Source: Moniliophthora roreri (Eukaryota; Basidiomycota; Agaricomycetes; Agaricales; Marasmiaceae). From it: DNA of 64,000 nucleotides. The stretch lies in assembly GCA_001466705.2 (NCBI GenBank), contig LATX02000212.1, positions 62,001-126,000 of the forward strand, in the 5' to 3' direction. Below the pieces are notes generated by a model. That model made no database searches. It was not told where the DNA came from and saw only the letters and a list, made by a program, of their open reading frames with translations. The position numbers were made by a program, and so were the translations under genes. Of this stretch, positions 1-12,125 are shown piece by piece (within the stretch, counting starts at the first letter, position 1; the number at the start of each line of letters is the position of its first letter).

Positions 1-179
1 TTTCTTCGTGGTTATGTGACTCAAACTCAATGTCGGGCGAATTTATAGTCCGTCCTCTTTGACCCGGATAACGCGATCAGCTTCAACCACACAATAGGGT
101 TCCAAGCAATATGACTCGACTCGAGTCTCGATAAAAAAAAAGCCTCTGCAATACTAGAACTTGCTCCAATCCAATCGTC

Positions 180-641
180 ATGGTCGCACTACCGTTTCCT
201 GCCATTCACCTCTATTCTATCAACAATCTCTTCACTCCCAGGAAAATCTTGCTCGCTCATAATCACAAAGTCAAACTTGGTCGAGAAATCGATGCCGAGA
301 CGGCCCCTAACGAACGAAATGGCTACTTTGCCGCACAGTCAGTGAGTCGGCAACACGCGGAGGTCTGGGAGGAAGGGGGAAAGATTTTCATCAGAGATAC
401 AGAGAGCTCGAATGGAACATGGTTGAATGGGGAGAGGCTCAGTCCAGAGGGCGTCGAATCCGATCCTTATGAACTCAAGTCCGACGATATCATCGAAATG
501 GGCATAGACATTATCGGTGAAGACAACAGCACGATCATTCACCACAAGGTTACTGCACGAGTTCTCTGCATTCTGAGTGATCATGATTTGCAGATGGCAG
601 CTCGAGCAGGGGAACATACGGAGACGCAGGCCCCGGTCTAA
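180..641 (+). CDS. FHA-domain protein, SLMAP/Far10/Vps64-like
   Basis: A 153-residue protein that is almost entirely one forkhead-associated (FHA) phosphothreonine-binding domain. Visible FHA landmarks are the GRE near residue 35, SRQHAEVW near residues 56-63 and the SSNGTWLNG block near residues 76-84. The stretch after the NG block (SDDIIEMGIDI) resembles the FHA of the SLMAP/Far9/Far10/Vps64 family, which acts in STRIPAK-type complexes at membranes. Family members normally continue for several hundred residues with a coiled coil and a C-terminal membrane anchor. Here the frame stops soon after the FHA domain and I see no continuation, so this is either a short stand-alone paralogue or a gene whose later exons I could not resolve. 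The start is the first ATG of the frame. FHA assignment is firm; the subfamily is inferred. Confidence 0.8.
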   Translation: MVALPFPAIHLYSINNLFTPRKILLAHNHKVKLGREIDAETAPNERNGYFAAQSVSRQHAEVWEEGGKIFIRDTESSNGTWLNGERLSPEGVESDPYELKSDDIIEMGIDIIGEDNSTIIHHKVTARVLCILSDHDLQMAARAGEHTETQAPV

Positions 642-1183
642 TAACTCAATTAGTCCAGTTCGTTCTCTTTCACGAATGCCGGTACTTGACTCTAACTCTT
701 CGTTTGCCAGTTGGGAGTTTGAATAGCGTCGTGGGTGGCCCCATGCCCTCTCCGAATGATCTTCTGGCTCCACTGCATTAGAACCGCTAAGACACATGTA
801 CATCATCATAAATATCGCAACTCGAGGAAGGGCTGCTGGTTGATCATGTTACTCTACCGGGCTGCCAGGCGTCTTCAGGAAGAGCCACGAAGGGGTGCTG
901 CAGAGCCCCGTGCATTTGCAAGAGAAACCCGTGCCATATCGTAAAGGTTTCAGGCGTAGTGCCTCTTCACCTTGGCTTGAGACTATGCTATGGGTGTCTT
1001 GACTACTTTCCGAACGTTTCCTATGGTAATTATATGATGGTGAGTACTAAATATTAAATACGGGTACGCAGATTGTACAAGGAGATCCCCATGGTATAGA
1101 AATAGTTCATATTGTCAAAGCCCAATAAGCAAAAAAAAGTTATCAATAATCAACAAGTCAAATGTCCGGAGAACATTAGAACA
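642..1183. other. Intergenic, no gene recognised
   Basis: Short open frames here have no recognisable protein character. The stretch probably holds the 3' ends of the converging FHA gene (+) and membrane-protein gene (-). Confidence 0.5.
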
Positions 1184-2751
1184 TCAATTTTTGGTAGGAC
1201 GAATTGGAGGGGATAGAGAACTGGAGGATGTAGGACCTGAGTACTGGAGCAAGCCCTGTATTGGTGCTCGTGCTTCCGAGTATTGTGGCGGTAACTCTAT
1301 GGGCGGCATGACTTCTTCAATATCCTGATGTACGATGAATCTTGATTGAACATCCTGACTGGTACTAGTACTGCCTTTAGATCCGGTCGTGGCATTGGTA
1401 CGCGGCACGCTGACCGAATCCGGGATGAATGAGGAATCTGATTCTCGAACGGAACTGGATGATAATGAGTGTGGAGGGCGTACTGGAGGATACGCTGAGG
1501 CAGTGAATGGCTGTAATGTTGTGGTTTGCGGAGTATTGGTACGGATGAGCGGGCTTGTTTGATAGTTTTCGGTGAGGTCGATCATTCGTGGTTGCCGCTT
1601 GGTGTTACGACGTCTACAGCAAAACCATATCGCTCCGATGACGATGATACCGACGGCGGCTCCGCCTGCTGCAATCCCTGCTATGGCTCCTGTAGATAGC
1701 GATACACCGTCTGCCACAGTTGATGACGATGACGGGTTCGCTGTAGAGGTTCCAGTAGAAAACGACTGGGAGGGGGTAGATTCCGTGCCCGTTGGAAGGC
1801 AAGATGAATCACTTGAAGGGAAGACTGTAAGAACAACGTCAGTACCGCCCCGCCTGCCTTGGGAGTCGGTAACTGTAAAGGCGACGCGGGTTTGGGCCTT
1901 TAGGTTGGCGACCCAGGTAAATGAGGGTGCAGGGGGTGGGTGGAGGACAAAGGACTCGAATCCATTGGGAATGTAACCCTAGACATAACATTTGTTCAGC
2001 CGATCATTGCCCCAATATTATAATAGAAATGAACACACGTAAATCGTCAAGGGAAGAACTGCTCCGTCATATAATGTGAAAGGAAACGGCCTGGAAGGAG
2101 TATGTTAAGCTCGGGCGCAGGAGACTTAATATTCCTCTTACTTGCACTGCTCAAGAGTATTTTCGGTGGAGAAGAAGAAATCATTGGCTGTGGAGTTTGA
2201 AAGTGTCAGTTAAAAAAAAAAAAAAAAGTCGCATCATCATTTGATATGACTACACACCTGGCAGGGTAGTATTACAGCTGCTCCCTGTCTGCGTGTCCCC
2301 CACAGTCAACACATCAGACGTTCCTCCGCTTAACGGCCCCGTTGCGTCCGACATTGACAACATAATCTGCGTTCCTTTCGGAACGGGAAGTTTGGTGGTG
2401 AAAGATCCTTTGTTATCGACGAAAGCGTCAGAAGGAATGCTCATATTGATGTTGGCCGCATGAATCTATCAAGGAGTTGAAGCTTTCAGCAAGGGAGAAT
2501 GAGACGAAGACACGAACGGCGACGATAATGAGATTAAATGGGGGAGTACCGCCTGGAAAAACGGTATAAGTTGTAATTTCAACCACCAATTTTGCAATAA
2601 ACTCACCAGTCCACGAGACAGTCAAATCATCGCATTGAAACGGCGAGCCCGACGTAAATGTGAAGCAGTGTGCGAAGAGCCGAACCGCGACAGAGAGCCA
2701 GCATAATAACGATAGATGGGCGCGCATGTGTTGGAGGTAGTGGCTTCCCAA
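1184..2751 (-). CDS. Single-pass membrane protein, Ser/Thr-rich ectodomain
   Basis: Multi-exon gene read right to left. Exon 1 (2751-2607) carries a hydrophobic signal-like segment (HLSLLCWLSVAVRLFAHC) and ends at a GTGAGT donor. Exon 2 starts at 2552 (GGTPPFNLIIVA) and exon 3 at 2465 (IHAANINMSIP...). Further short exons give NDFFFSTENTLEQC and FPFTLYDGAVLPL. The last exon, entering near 1975, encodes GYIPNGFESF, then VTDSQGRRGGTDVVLTVFPSSDSSC, a Ser/Thr-rich stalk, one transmembrane helix (AIAGIAAGGAAVGIIVIGAIWF) followed by a basic CCRRR stop-transfer, and a Ser/Thr/Pro-rich cytoplasmic tail of about 145 residues ending at 1184. This architecture is widespread in basidiomycetes as a family of unknown function; a surface or sensor role is only a guess. 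Boundaries of the middle exons are approximate. Confidence 0.75.
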
Positions 2752-4191
2752 CCAGTGGAAGCTATTCTATCTGCACGACGACAAGGAATGATGGTGATGG
2801 GGGAGGGTAAAGACTAAGACCTGTTGCATAGCCGCCGATTGTATATTAGGTCTAATCGAAGTGTCCAACTTGCATATATTAGCCATGTGTCCAAGGTCTA
2901 GCGACCCATAGAGTAGGAGCCGGCTAAAAGCGGCACACCATTATATATACACTCGTAGGACAGCTGTACTGCTCTCTCTAGCTCACCACCTGGCAATTTC
3001 GACGAGGTCCTGAATGGAAACGACATTTGGTTAATCGTATTGTCGTTCCCCGTAAGATACCAATTCCCGGGCCTCCCGCCCTGTTCCTGACTTGAGTATC
3101 TTTAATCCTGTCATCCTCCACAGCAAGGAACTCTTTGACAGATATGAGTCTACCATGACTCGACCTCTTGTATTAGTCTTCCTATGCAATGTTCAGTCAG
3201 TCAAAAGACCCAAAAAGTACGAGAGGACCACCTACAAGCCGCACGGGACCGGGCTCGCTTAGGAAAAGGAATTTCAAACGAAGGCGCGAAACACCGTCTA
3301 CAGGCGCAAAAATTTGAAACGACCGCTTTAATTTCGAATCTCGTTAGCGGGGGGAGGCTTTCTCCCATCTTGCCGAAGCTCGGCTCACTCTCACCATTTC
3401 AAGTGCAAGAATTATCCGTTGCGAAAAGTCATCCACTGGGTCTAGATCTTCATTACGTTCTGATGAACAAATGCTCAGCCCCCCAGGATCTGTTTCACAA
3501 GTGGAGCTATCAGTGACGATGTACACCTATCAGCGATAGTTACCTGCCAGCGCAACCATTGAAAGCAAAATGTACAAGGCAAAGGAATTCAAGTCCCTGT
3601 TCATGTCCGACAGCATGACATAAATTTCGTCGTGACTTGAGCTCAGGTAGCACGCACTGGGAACGTGATGGGGATGGGCAACTGCACACAAGTTGTATTG
3701 CTACTTAGTACCTCATGGCAGGGGGGAGCGGCGGCGCAGTATCCTCGGTGCCGCCACAGGATATCTGTACTATGAGTCATTGAAAGATGGAATATACTAT
3801 GTGGCGATGAGAGAACAGGTGCACTCCAATGCGCTAGCTGCTGATGCTCAGCCACTAAGAATCAAGATACCCCTGAAACTCCTTTCTTCCAGCGGTCAAT
3901 ACCGAGGTTAAAACCTTCTGACAGACAGGTCGATGAATTTCTGTGACAAGAGTGTGAATCGCTGCGCAAGGTGGACAAGCAGCTGGGTTCTTACCAGGAA
4001 CCTATACGGTACCAGAGTGAATGGTGACGGAATATCCTGTGTGTAGCTAAGATGGGGGCTATTAGTCGCAGATGTATACCACGGTCAGTTCCCGGTCTGC
4101 ATTCAGAAACTTACTCAGGCAGATCTGGAGCTCATAAGCAGCAAAGGATCGATCTATCATTGTATGGGAGACAGACAGCGTGGGAAGGTGT
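2752..4191. other. Intergenic, no gene recognised
   Basis: Open frames at 3184-3516 (+) and on the minus strand opposite have no domain, no convincing splice context and no family resemblance. TATA-like sequence (ttatatatac) occurs near 2941. Confidence 0.5.
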
Positions 4192-5076
4192 CTACTGCAA
4201 GACCGATGCCATTGCCTGACACACTTTCTCGGCCAGAACCTCGAGTGACGAAATATCAGGTGGAGAAGGACCTGGTTGGGTAGTGATGTAGCCAGGGTAG
4301 ATGTCGTAGTACGGCGCTGGGGAAACCGGTCTCTGTGTGCTGTCGTCGGTCGCGTGAATGGGAACGAGCTTGACATGTGCATAGTTGATCTCATAACCTT
4401 CGAAGAATACCCCAACTTCTTTGATATCAAATGCGCGTTTCATAATGTGTACAACTCGGTACGCGGCTTCGAGCAACATAACATAATCGGATTCATCGAG
4501 AGAAAAGATATCGGAAGGCAGATGTGCTCGGGGAACAAGCACCGTAAATCCGAGTGTGTTGGCGAATGGAGTGAGGAATGCGATATGATCTTCGTCTTCA
4601 TAGACACGCCACTGATCAAGCTCCCCACGAACAATGCGTGCAAAGAGGTTGTCGGACGGCGGTCCTTTGAAATGGAGGTTATAAGGAGAGGTGATTCCGG
4701 AAACGGCGGCGATACGATCTCGGATTGCGTCAAGATCAGCGCTAGGTAACATGGGAGCGCTTTTGGTTGTGAGGAATCCGGGGTACGTGGTACGATATTC
4801 TGCTTCTTCACAGAGGACCGGTTTCCATTCCTCCGCTAACCCATGTAATGGAATAATAGTGACGCAAGTCCCGTCGCTAGCAAGCGCACAACGTCGAGCG
4901 CCTGTTACGGACGCAAGAGCAGAAGAAATTCGCCTTGCAAGTTTAAATAGATCAACGAAACTGTTGATATCCAACCCAGAGACTGATGATCCTTCCAGCT
5001 CAACGAGAACTTGCCCAAATGTGGTGGGAAAGGGATGAATCTTGACAAGGAAGGGACCTTGGCGAATAATGTCCAT
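4192..5076 (-). CDS. HIT-like (histidine triad superfamily) protein
   Basis: A 294-residue uninterrupted frame. The C-terminal half (about residues 140-245) has the HIT fold signature: DNLFARIVRGE, then DHIAFLTPFANTLGFTVLVPRAH, and near residue 232 NYAHVKLVPIH in place of the canonical HxHxH triad. HIT proteins are nucleotide hydrolases or transferases acting on AMP conjugates. Here the first histidine of the triad is Asn/Tyr and the spacing is altered, so catalysis is doubtful. The N-terminal half has a comparable FPTTFGQVLVELEG and TCVTIIPLHG pattern, suggesting a second, more diverged HIT-like repeat. The start at 5076 is the first ATG of the frame; upstream exons cannot be excluded. Superfamily call is good, enzymatic function unknown. 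Confidence 0.72.
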   Translation of the reverse strand: MDIIRQGPFLVKIHPFPTTFGQVLVELEGSSVSGLDINSFVDLFKLARRISSALASVTGARRCALASDGTCVTIIPLHGLAEEWKPVLCEEAEYRTTYPGFLTTKSAPMLPSADLDAIRDRIAAVSGITSPYNLHFKGPPSDNLFARIVRGELDQWRVYEDEDHIAFLTPFANTLGFTVLVPRAHLPSDIFSLDESDYVMLLEAAYRVVHIMKRAFDIKEVGVFFEGYEINYAHVKLVPIHATDDSTQRPVSPAPYYDIYPGYITTQPGPSPPDISSLEVLAEKVCQAMASVLQ

Positions 5077-7177
5077 CTTTGAATTCTTGAGTGTTTCTGA
5101 CCGCGATTCGACTTCTGATTGATAAGACTCACTATATCAACTCCGAGTACAGAAGAAAATGGTCTGTCGAATCTAATAGTAGACAAATATTTAGTAAACG
5201 TACAGAGCGAGAGAGTTTCTACTCACAATAATTGAGCGTCACTGCTGAGTACGTTGCCGAATGTTCATCGTGGTAGGAAAGCAAGAGGCTGGGTCCATTT
5301 GCCGACGTGGGAGTCGGCGACCGAATTGCGGCGGATCCTCGGGCAATAAAACCCATGACCATCCGACTTACTGCCTTTTCACCTCAGGTCTCCAAATTTA
5401 CTGATTCAAGCGCAAGAATCCAATATGCAAGCTGTAACCGCCGTATCACCAGGTCGAGGAAGCGTTTAACGGTGTGACCACATGGACTTGCTCTACTTCG
5501 AATTCCTTGTCCCACGCCAGTGCCTTCTGTGTATCGAACATCCTGTCAGCAACGTTAAAAGAGAGGTCAGTGACATCGGAAGTGATTACTTGCTTTGCTT
5601 AGATTCTTTAGGCTTCCTCCTTCATAATCTCTATTGACGCGTTGGCGAGCCTTCGAAAGTGTACGGTTGGATAAGAGGTCTTCTTGACTTTTAGCAGCCG
5701 ATGAGACGATATCCGCGGAGAGAAACACAAGCCGCGGGGGGAAACAAACAAGTGGCCGATATTGTGGAACATTGAACAAAGAATGGCCTTGCGGATGATG
5801 GTCTCGACGGTGACTGCAGGCTCTTCTCCATTGCATATACTGATTTTAGAGCTTTTGCTCCAGGTTTTGGGTCATACAGATCCAGTTGGAGGCAGAAGGC
5901 GGCAGCTCATCATAGATCGAAACCTGGCCGAGTCAACCGAAGGTACGATTCTTACAGCATCGCGATGACAGACTGCTCATAGCTACTCAGAGGCATTTGT
6001 TGACAGCCCCGTCGTCATCCATTAAGGGAGTTTTACATCTCCAGAGTGATAGTTGGTCGCTCCGAGATCCGAATCTTTGACTTCCATCAACTAATGCGAC
6101 ATGTGCTAGCAACTAGGAGCTGTCTACACAATTGTTGACGTCACCCCCCAGAAATCTCGTGTTCAAAGTACGCTGGAATTGCAGCAATGGCGACTGAATC
6201 CAGTATCTACTGAACGTAGTGGCAAGCAGTACATATTGTATTACGGTGATCTTCGGTGGTGCGTGTAGCTCTCCGTTTGGCGATGGTCCACTCGGAGTAC
6301 CTGATTTTCATCCTCATTGGACTACATAAATCATCTCACGTTACTGCCACATGCCTTTGTACCCAGGAAATGACTTGCGAATGGCAAGGGTTCCATTACA
6401 CTATGCTTGCATTACCGCCGCTAATTCTGAGGTTGCTATGTAGGTCATGTTTTTGAGGAAACCATGTTCTATGGCGCCTCACGATCCGCTAGCCAAATCT
6501 CATAAATCTGAGTAGAAGGGTGGTCTTGCGGAGACGGCGACTCAAAGGATGCCGTTGAGGATTCCTTGCTATTACTTCCGGTAATGTGTGAAAATTCTCT
6601 CCAAGTATGACCACTAGTACTAACCAAGAGAATAATCATCAGGAAGCGACAAGTCGCCTTCAAACAATAAATCCATGACGGGTCTAGCAGATGCCACACC
6701 GAGGGTAGTCCTGCGGGTAGTCACGATGCTTCTCTTGAAAAAAAAAAAAAAGGGGGGCTCACTTACAAGAACCAACACTTCCCATGCTGTATTTCCGCAT
6801 TACATCGAGTGATGACGGGTTCCTGGTGTCCTTTCCTCCGCACAGGCCCTTTAGCTTGATGCGCTGGCGTTTCTCGGCGATGCCAAACGGCCCCATAAAA
6901 TGTAGACTTCCGGCCGGATATAGGATGAGAAAGCCTCCTGATCAAGGTGTCAGCTGCCATCTCGTCCAGTGTACATTGGCCGTGATGAGGGACCATGTCA
7001 ACTGTATCAATATACATAAATTTCTGACATCCCGTTGTTCTCAATCGTTGATATCCCCCCAAGATCCTCATTACGGTGCGTTCCGAACTTGGCGCTCAAC
7101 GTCTCTCTATTATAAGCTACTCAAGTCTGACGTGCTGTTCCCTCCTCCTCCTCTTTGACATTGATGGCAGGTTCAAC
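5077..7177. other. About 2.1 kb without a recognised gene
   Basis: Several short frames on both strands lack domain character. A run of A followed by G occurs at 6739-6757. It may contain 5' ends of the HIT-like gene (-) and F-box gene (+), or a heavily decayed sequence. Confidence 0.45.
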
Positions 7178-8738
7178 ATGCAAAAGCACTCGCCAATCGA
7201 GTCGTTTGGAAAATATAAATGGTCGAACAGCGGTAATATCCTGGTTGGAAATGAGGCACCTTCGATGGGGAACGCAGGTTTACCGTTCGAGCTCCTGATG
7301 CACATTATGAAGTTTGTCGAGACGAGGGAGGAATTGCGGGACTGTTCACTGGTGTCGCAAGCGTGGCGCGTCGCAGCGCAGGGAGAGATATTCTCAACCA
7401 TCACCATACGCACAGAATGGGAATGTCGTTTTTGGGAGGAGAAATTCACCCGGTCACCCGATCTCGCGAAATCCGTTCACAATTTGCGACTTCGCGACTC
7501 CGAGAGTCACGGAAGCGAGCATATGAAGCCGCCGCAGTATCTGGCGGCCGGTGCGGCACCAAGGCTTCTTGCACAATTAACACATGTACGCTCGCTTTCC
7601 GTGGATTCATTTCACCTCTGGGGGCCAGTCGAACGGGCTCTTATCCTGCAATTCCAGTCTCTCGAGAGTCTAGAGCTCTATAACGTCTCCCTCCGAAAAT
7701 CTCCAGATCTGCCGGAGCTCATCCTAAACCTTCCACAACTCACTCGACTAACGATGGGACAAGCTCCGGGCCGAGGGATCCAGAACACACTTTTGGATCT
7801 CCAGGCTACCGTCGAAAGCGGAAACCAACTTCGTAACCTGCGTCCCAGGATAGGCATACCTCAGAGGCTCCATTTTCTTTGTCTCTACGATGTCGAAGCT
7901 TGCCTCGATACGCTCATGTGGCTGACTGGCGAGGCGTTCGACCTCTCGGAGGTACAGGAGCTATGCTTGTTTTGGCTCTGTTTTGGAGACGATGCATCAG
8001 AAATTTCCCTGCCTCCAGACTACTTTAGCGCTCTGGACGATCTAATTCGTCTCATTGGAGGTCGCGTCCAAGTGCTTCACTTGGGAATGCCAATATATAC
8101 CGAAGACGAGGCCGGTCAAGCGTTCGCCTCGAATGATTATGACGTTGTCTGCAGTAAGTCGTTGAAATCCTGAGCATTTATGCTGCAACTAATAAGAGTT
8201 TTCTCGCGTATAGCTCATCTGGCAGAGTCCAAACTTCTCGCCCAATTCACTGATCTTCGTACAATCACTCTCAGCTACGTTGATTTCGATGACTGCCGTG
8301 ACACATTACCCGTCGCCCTACAGGCAGCAGTCTCCCTGCTCTCGACATTGTCTGCACCCAGGCTACAGGAGATCTCGCTCGAGGAAGTCGATATCAAGGT
8401 CGACCCCTCAAGAAATATGTATTCAATCGGGACGTTGCCCGAATGGCGAGAGCTGGATGACCTTGTAACGGGAAACGCGTTTCCTTTGCTCAGAGAGGTC
8501 AACATCTCGTTAAGCATAATATGCAGGACTCGTCAGTCGTACAGCACAGACGTGTTGATGACGGAAAAGGCGCCGGATCGAATTATTACCTCTGAACAAT
8601 TGGAATCGATATTAGGTGCTTGTATGCCCAAGGCTGTCTCTCGTGGACTCTTGTCTCTTGATATGTATGTAGACAAGTAAGTGTAGTAATGATGATTCAA
8701 GGAATACTAACATGGACTCCAGTGTCGCTGAGAAATAA
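7178..8738 (+). CDS. F-box protein with leucine-rich C-terminus
   Basis: Three exons resolve: 7178-8153, 8214-8676 and 8723-8738, joined by GTAAGT-type introns of 60 and 46 nt; the second has a TACTAAC branch site. The product is about 484 residues. An F-box lies near residues 30-60 (LPFELLMHIMKFVETREELRDCSLVSQAWR), followed by many leucine-spaced segments (SLESLELYNVSL, LPQLTRLTMG) typical of the LRR-like substrate-recognition part. F-box proteins recruit targets to SCF (Skp1-Cullin-F-box) ubiquitin ligases; the target is unknown. Such genes are massively expanded in Agaricomycetes. The frame is open upstream to an ATG at 7076, so the start could be earlier. If the last intron is not removed, a stop at 8680 ends the protein a few residues differently. 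Confidence 0.82.
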
Positions 8739-9547
8739 AGGATTACATAATCCAGCTTTTGTCAACCAGTCCAAACGCACGTCAACCTTGACTATTATCA
8801 ATAATCAAACGACTCAAAGTCAACTAATTAACATAAAGGCTGCAACGGTTAAATCATGTTTTATTCAACGAAAGCACTAATAATTGTTGACGGCAGTATC
8901 CCCAGGTCTAGCTTATTTATTCGGTCTAACTCGGTGGACGGATCTTCCCCGGTGAATAGTCCTCTCAAGATGGGTCGCAAGGGTCCGTACTACCATAGTT
9001 ATGGTGCCTGATACCAGTCGTTGCTACTAATAATTTCCTGAAATTCCGGATCAGAATGACCCAATCAAAACGACCAATCACTTACTAGTACCTGCAAGTT
9101 CTTTATTGTAGTTATGGTACTTAAGTACATTCCCAGAGATGCATACCCCTTCCCATGGGATGGAATGGGGGACTTGTATCTTTGAGGTGCTGCTGACAAT
9201 AAAACTATTCTACTGCTCAACCCTGCCCTTTTGCTAAGCCCCTTCCTGAGGATCCGAGCGTGCGGTGTAGCGTGAGAGGTACCCCTCAAGGCTCCGGGTT
9301 GAGAAAAAACTCTTGCTAATTAACAGATTCTTCCGGTTCTTCAGGCACAAATGACTGAAATGTGGGGTTATCGCACGTTTCTGGCGACCGGAAACGCATT
9401 GATAACCCGAAACTGATTTTTTTCCAAACCCGGTGTGGCTGTTACAGGACCCGGAATTGCCGTGGCTGCGTGCCGATTCCCACGTCACTGCATCTCTCTT
9501 TCGATAACCATTATCATTTCTAAACCGCTCAGGTTATACGCACGTAG
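8739..9547. other. Intergenic between two F-box genes
   Basis: No gene recognised. Low-complexity A/T patches only. Confidence 0.5.
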
Positions 9548-11378
9548 ATGGAGAATGGTGACGCAAAATCAACGGTCCCAGGTACGAATCTATTTCTCTT
9601 GTACTTGTCACCGTGGTCTTCTTACCATTGCTTCCTCCGGGTTAGAATCACCTTTTGCCAACAAACATGGGACCAACTATGCTCCATCTCCAAAAGAGAT
9701 CCTACAAATTCGAGATATATTGGCCGAATCAGACACAGAGTTACAGATCATTGAGGAGGAAATTGCGCGATTGCATGATCACCGAGTAAAGCTGAAGTCG
9801 TTCATTGACAAGCATCACTCTCTTTTATCACCCATTCGACGAGTTCCTGCAGATATCCTTCGCGAAATCTTCATTCGATGCATCCCAGAAGACTATATTC
9901 CGACCTCTGATCTACAAGAAGCACCTCTGCTATTAACAGGGATTTGTCAATTGTGGCGCGAGATTGTCATTAGCACACCACAGCTTTGGAATCGCATCCA
10001 CATATTCCTTTCTTCTCCTTTGCACCCACCCGTCACCGATTACTTCCGGAAACTGATAGACGAACGAGCAAAAGGTATCTGCCTGTGGCTCAATCGGTCA
10101 GGAATGATGCATTTGGCGCTTTCGTTCCAGGTTGTCTCACCTGAGCGGCATGCTACGACGGGCGGTGAATGGACACGGTCCGGGAGCAGTCTTGATGAGT
10201 TGCGACAGCTTCATATCGAATTCATATCAATGCTGCTCTCGCGTTACGCCTCTCGGTGCAGCAGCCTCACATTGGATGTAGTTCCCGACTACGTACGAGG
10301 TGTTTTCCAAGGGTTTGGGGCACGAGAGTTCAAAGTGCTGGAGGAGTTCAGGTCATTCGGCGCATTGCTGCGGAGACCCATCACACAGGCAAATGATCAT
10401 GTGCAACTACCGGATGCCATTTTCAGCCTGCCTACACTTCGTGTGCTTCATTTCGACGAAGGATTCCCAAAACATAATCATGTTTGTTGGGAAAACCTCA
10501 CTGAACTTAACCTAGGCATACCGTCGTCCTATGCATTCTCAAGTCAGGGACGAATTGATTCAATCCAGGCTGTACAAACTCTTTCTCGCACGCACTCCCT
10601 TCGCCATTGCACTCTTGGCATAACAGTTGACCTAAATGCCGATACTAGTAGTGCTCCAGAAGGTCCCATACTCTTACCATATCTCCATATTCTCAATCTC
10701 AATTTCTATTGCAAGCCGAGCATCGCACTGATGGGAACCTCAGCAACGGCAACACCCGGGCCACAGATCGGGAATATTCTGAGTGTTGTCGAAGCACCAA
10801 TGCTCGAGCACCTTGCCATCATCTTGGAAGGTCGCAGGGACTCGTCCTACGATCCAAATCAAAATCCCCTCACATTGCTTGTGGAGCGCTCGGGGTGTCG
10901 CTTATTGAGCTTTTCCACAAACCTTCCGATGACAACGAACACGATGATAGATTTTCTTCGAGCCTCGCCTTCCCTCCTCCGTTTGAAATTGGGTGGGGAA
11001 CTCAGTTATTGTATGAGGACAATGGAGTTCCCTCATCCCTTTGCGGACTTTTTGCGGATCCTTACCTCACCGGATGACATGTGTCCTATTCTTGAAGATC
11101 TGGTATTTGTGGGCTGCATGACCGGCCACGAGGAATCACTCATAACTCTCGCTGAGGCAAGAATGAAAACATTGAAATGTATGAAGGTAGCATTCTTCAG
11201 CTTTATTGAGGATCCAAAGATCTCGTTAAAGTTGCAGGCATTGCGCGAAGAAGGGATGTTTGTTTCTTGGGTTTCACCGAGAGATGAGAGGCGAGATGAG
11301 ATTAAGCCATTTACGAGGGTTTCGCGCAGGTTAGGTGTCGATGAACGGCTTTTAGGTCAAACTCTTCACCACTATTAG
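9548..11378 (+). CDS. F-box-like protein with N-terminal coiled coil
   Basis: Two exons: 9548-9581 and 9646-11378, separated by a 64-nt GTACGA...TTAG intron, giving about 588 residues. Residues about 30-70 form a coiled coil (ILAESDTELQIIEEEIARL). It runs directly into the basidiomycete F-box-like core, SPIRRVPADILREIFIRCIP, with the following LLLTGICQLWREIVISTPQLW. The rest is leucine-rich and divergent. This is the standard layout of the large Agaricomycete F-box-like family, presumed substrate adaptors for SCF ubiquitin ligases. The reading frame is also open upstream of 9548 without the intron, but the spliced start gives a more typical N-terminus. It lies tandem with the F-box gene ending at 8738; the two share only the general fold, not close sequence. 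Confidence 0.82.
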
Positions 11379-12125
11379 CATTGCCGTTCCGCTACTTTCA
11401 AGCTTTGGGTACTCTCAAATGTCAATCTAGCCTCTTCAAATCTTGATATTGTTCGATAGGGCCGCAAAGATATTCAGTATTGGATTTTGTGGATCGTTCT
11501 TTGTGCTTTAGTATTCTCTATTCTTTTTGATGGTGATCATCAGCGTCACTGACTTGAGTTATAGAATTTGGATCATCCAAGTAACGTTCGCCATAGAATG
11601 AGGACATGCCAATAGTACTAGCTGTGTTTAGTATTCACTATAGAGAAGCCCTTTTTCTAGGCGCCGCTAACACGGTTCAGTACGTTTAGTATCGGCACGC
11701 TTGAGAGCCGGGTGAGGGTGTAACATGGATAGGAGCTTCATGAAGTGCACAATCCTTCGGCTTTCCAAGTAGTTTCGCTGAAGGGACATAACACTGACTG
11801 TAACAACTACTGTTAGGGGCAGCCCAAAAACAGCCCTATTCTCTCGTGATACAGGCACGGTTTGAACGCTGGCAGATGAATGTACATTGTAGGTTGAGGC
11901 CCTGGCTATTGCGATGATGATGAGTCGAGAAAGAGAGTCCCAGTTTTAGGCGTCTATGTCATCCAGCACCTCCGGCCCCGGCCCGGTGTGGCTTGTTTGG
12001 TTCCGTGGCCAAACAACCGCTCCCGAGCTCGTTTCGTCCACAGATCTTCGACGACACCACATCCTCCTCGGCCAACCACCCATCCCACCCTTAAACGCAC
12101 CCTTCAAGCGTTCAAAACTAAACAA
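11379..12125. promoter_or_regulatory. Intergenic and P1 gene upstream region
   Basis: No gene recognised up to about 11.95 kb. The last 150 bases before the P1 start are C-rich (hccaaccacccatcccaccc-like tract near 12070-12095), as often seen in front of highly expressed fungal ribosomal-protein genes. Opposed open frames at 11946-12189 are shadows of this compositional bias. The regulatory assignment is inference. Confidence 0.4.

Noticed and set aside
3184..3516. 110-residue plus-strand open frame
   Set aside because: No domain, no family resemblance and no splice partners; antisense frame equally open.
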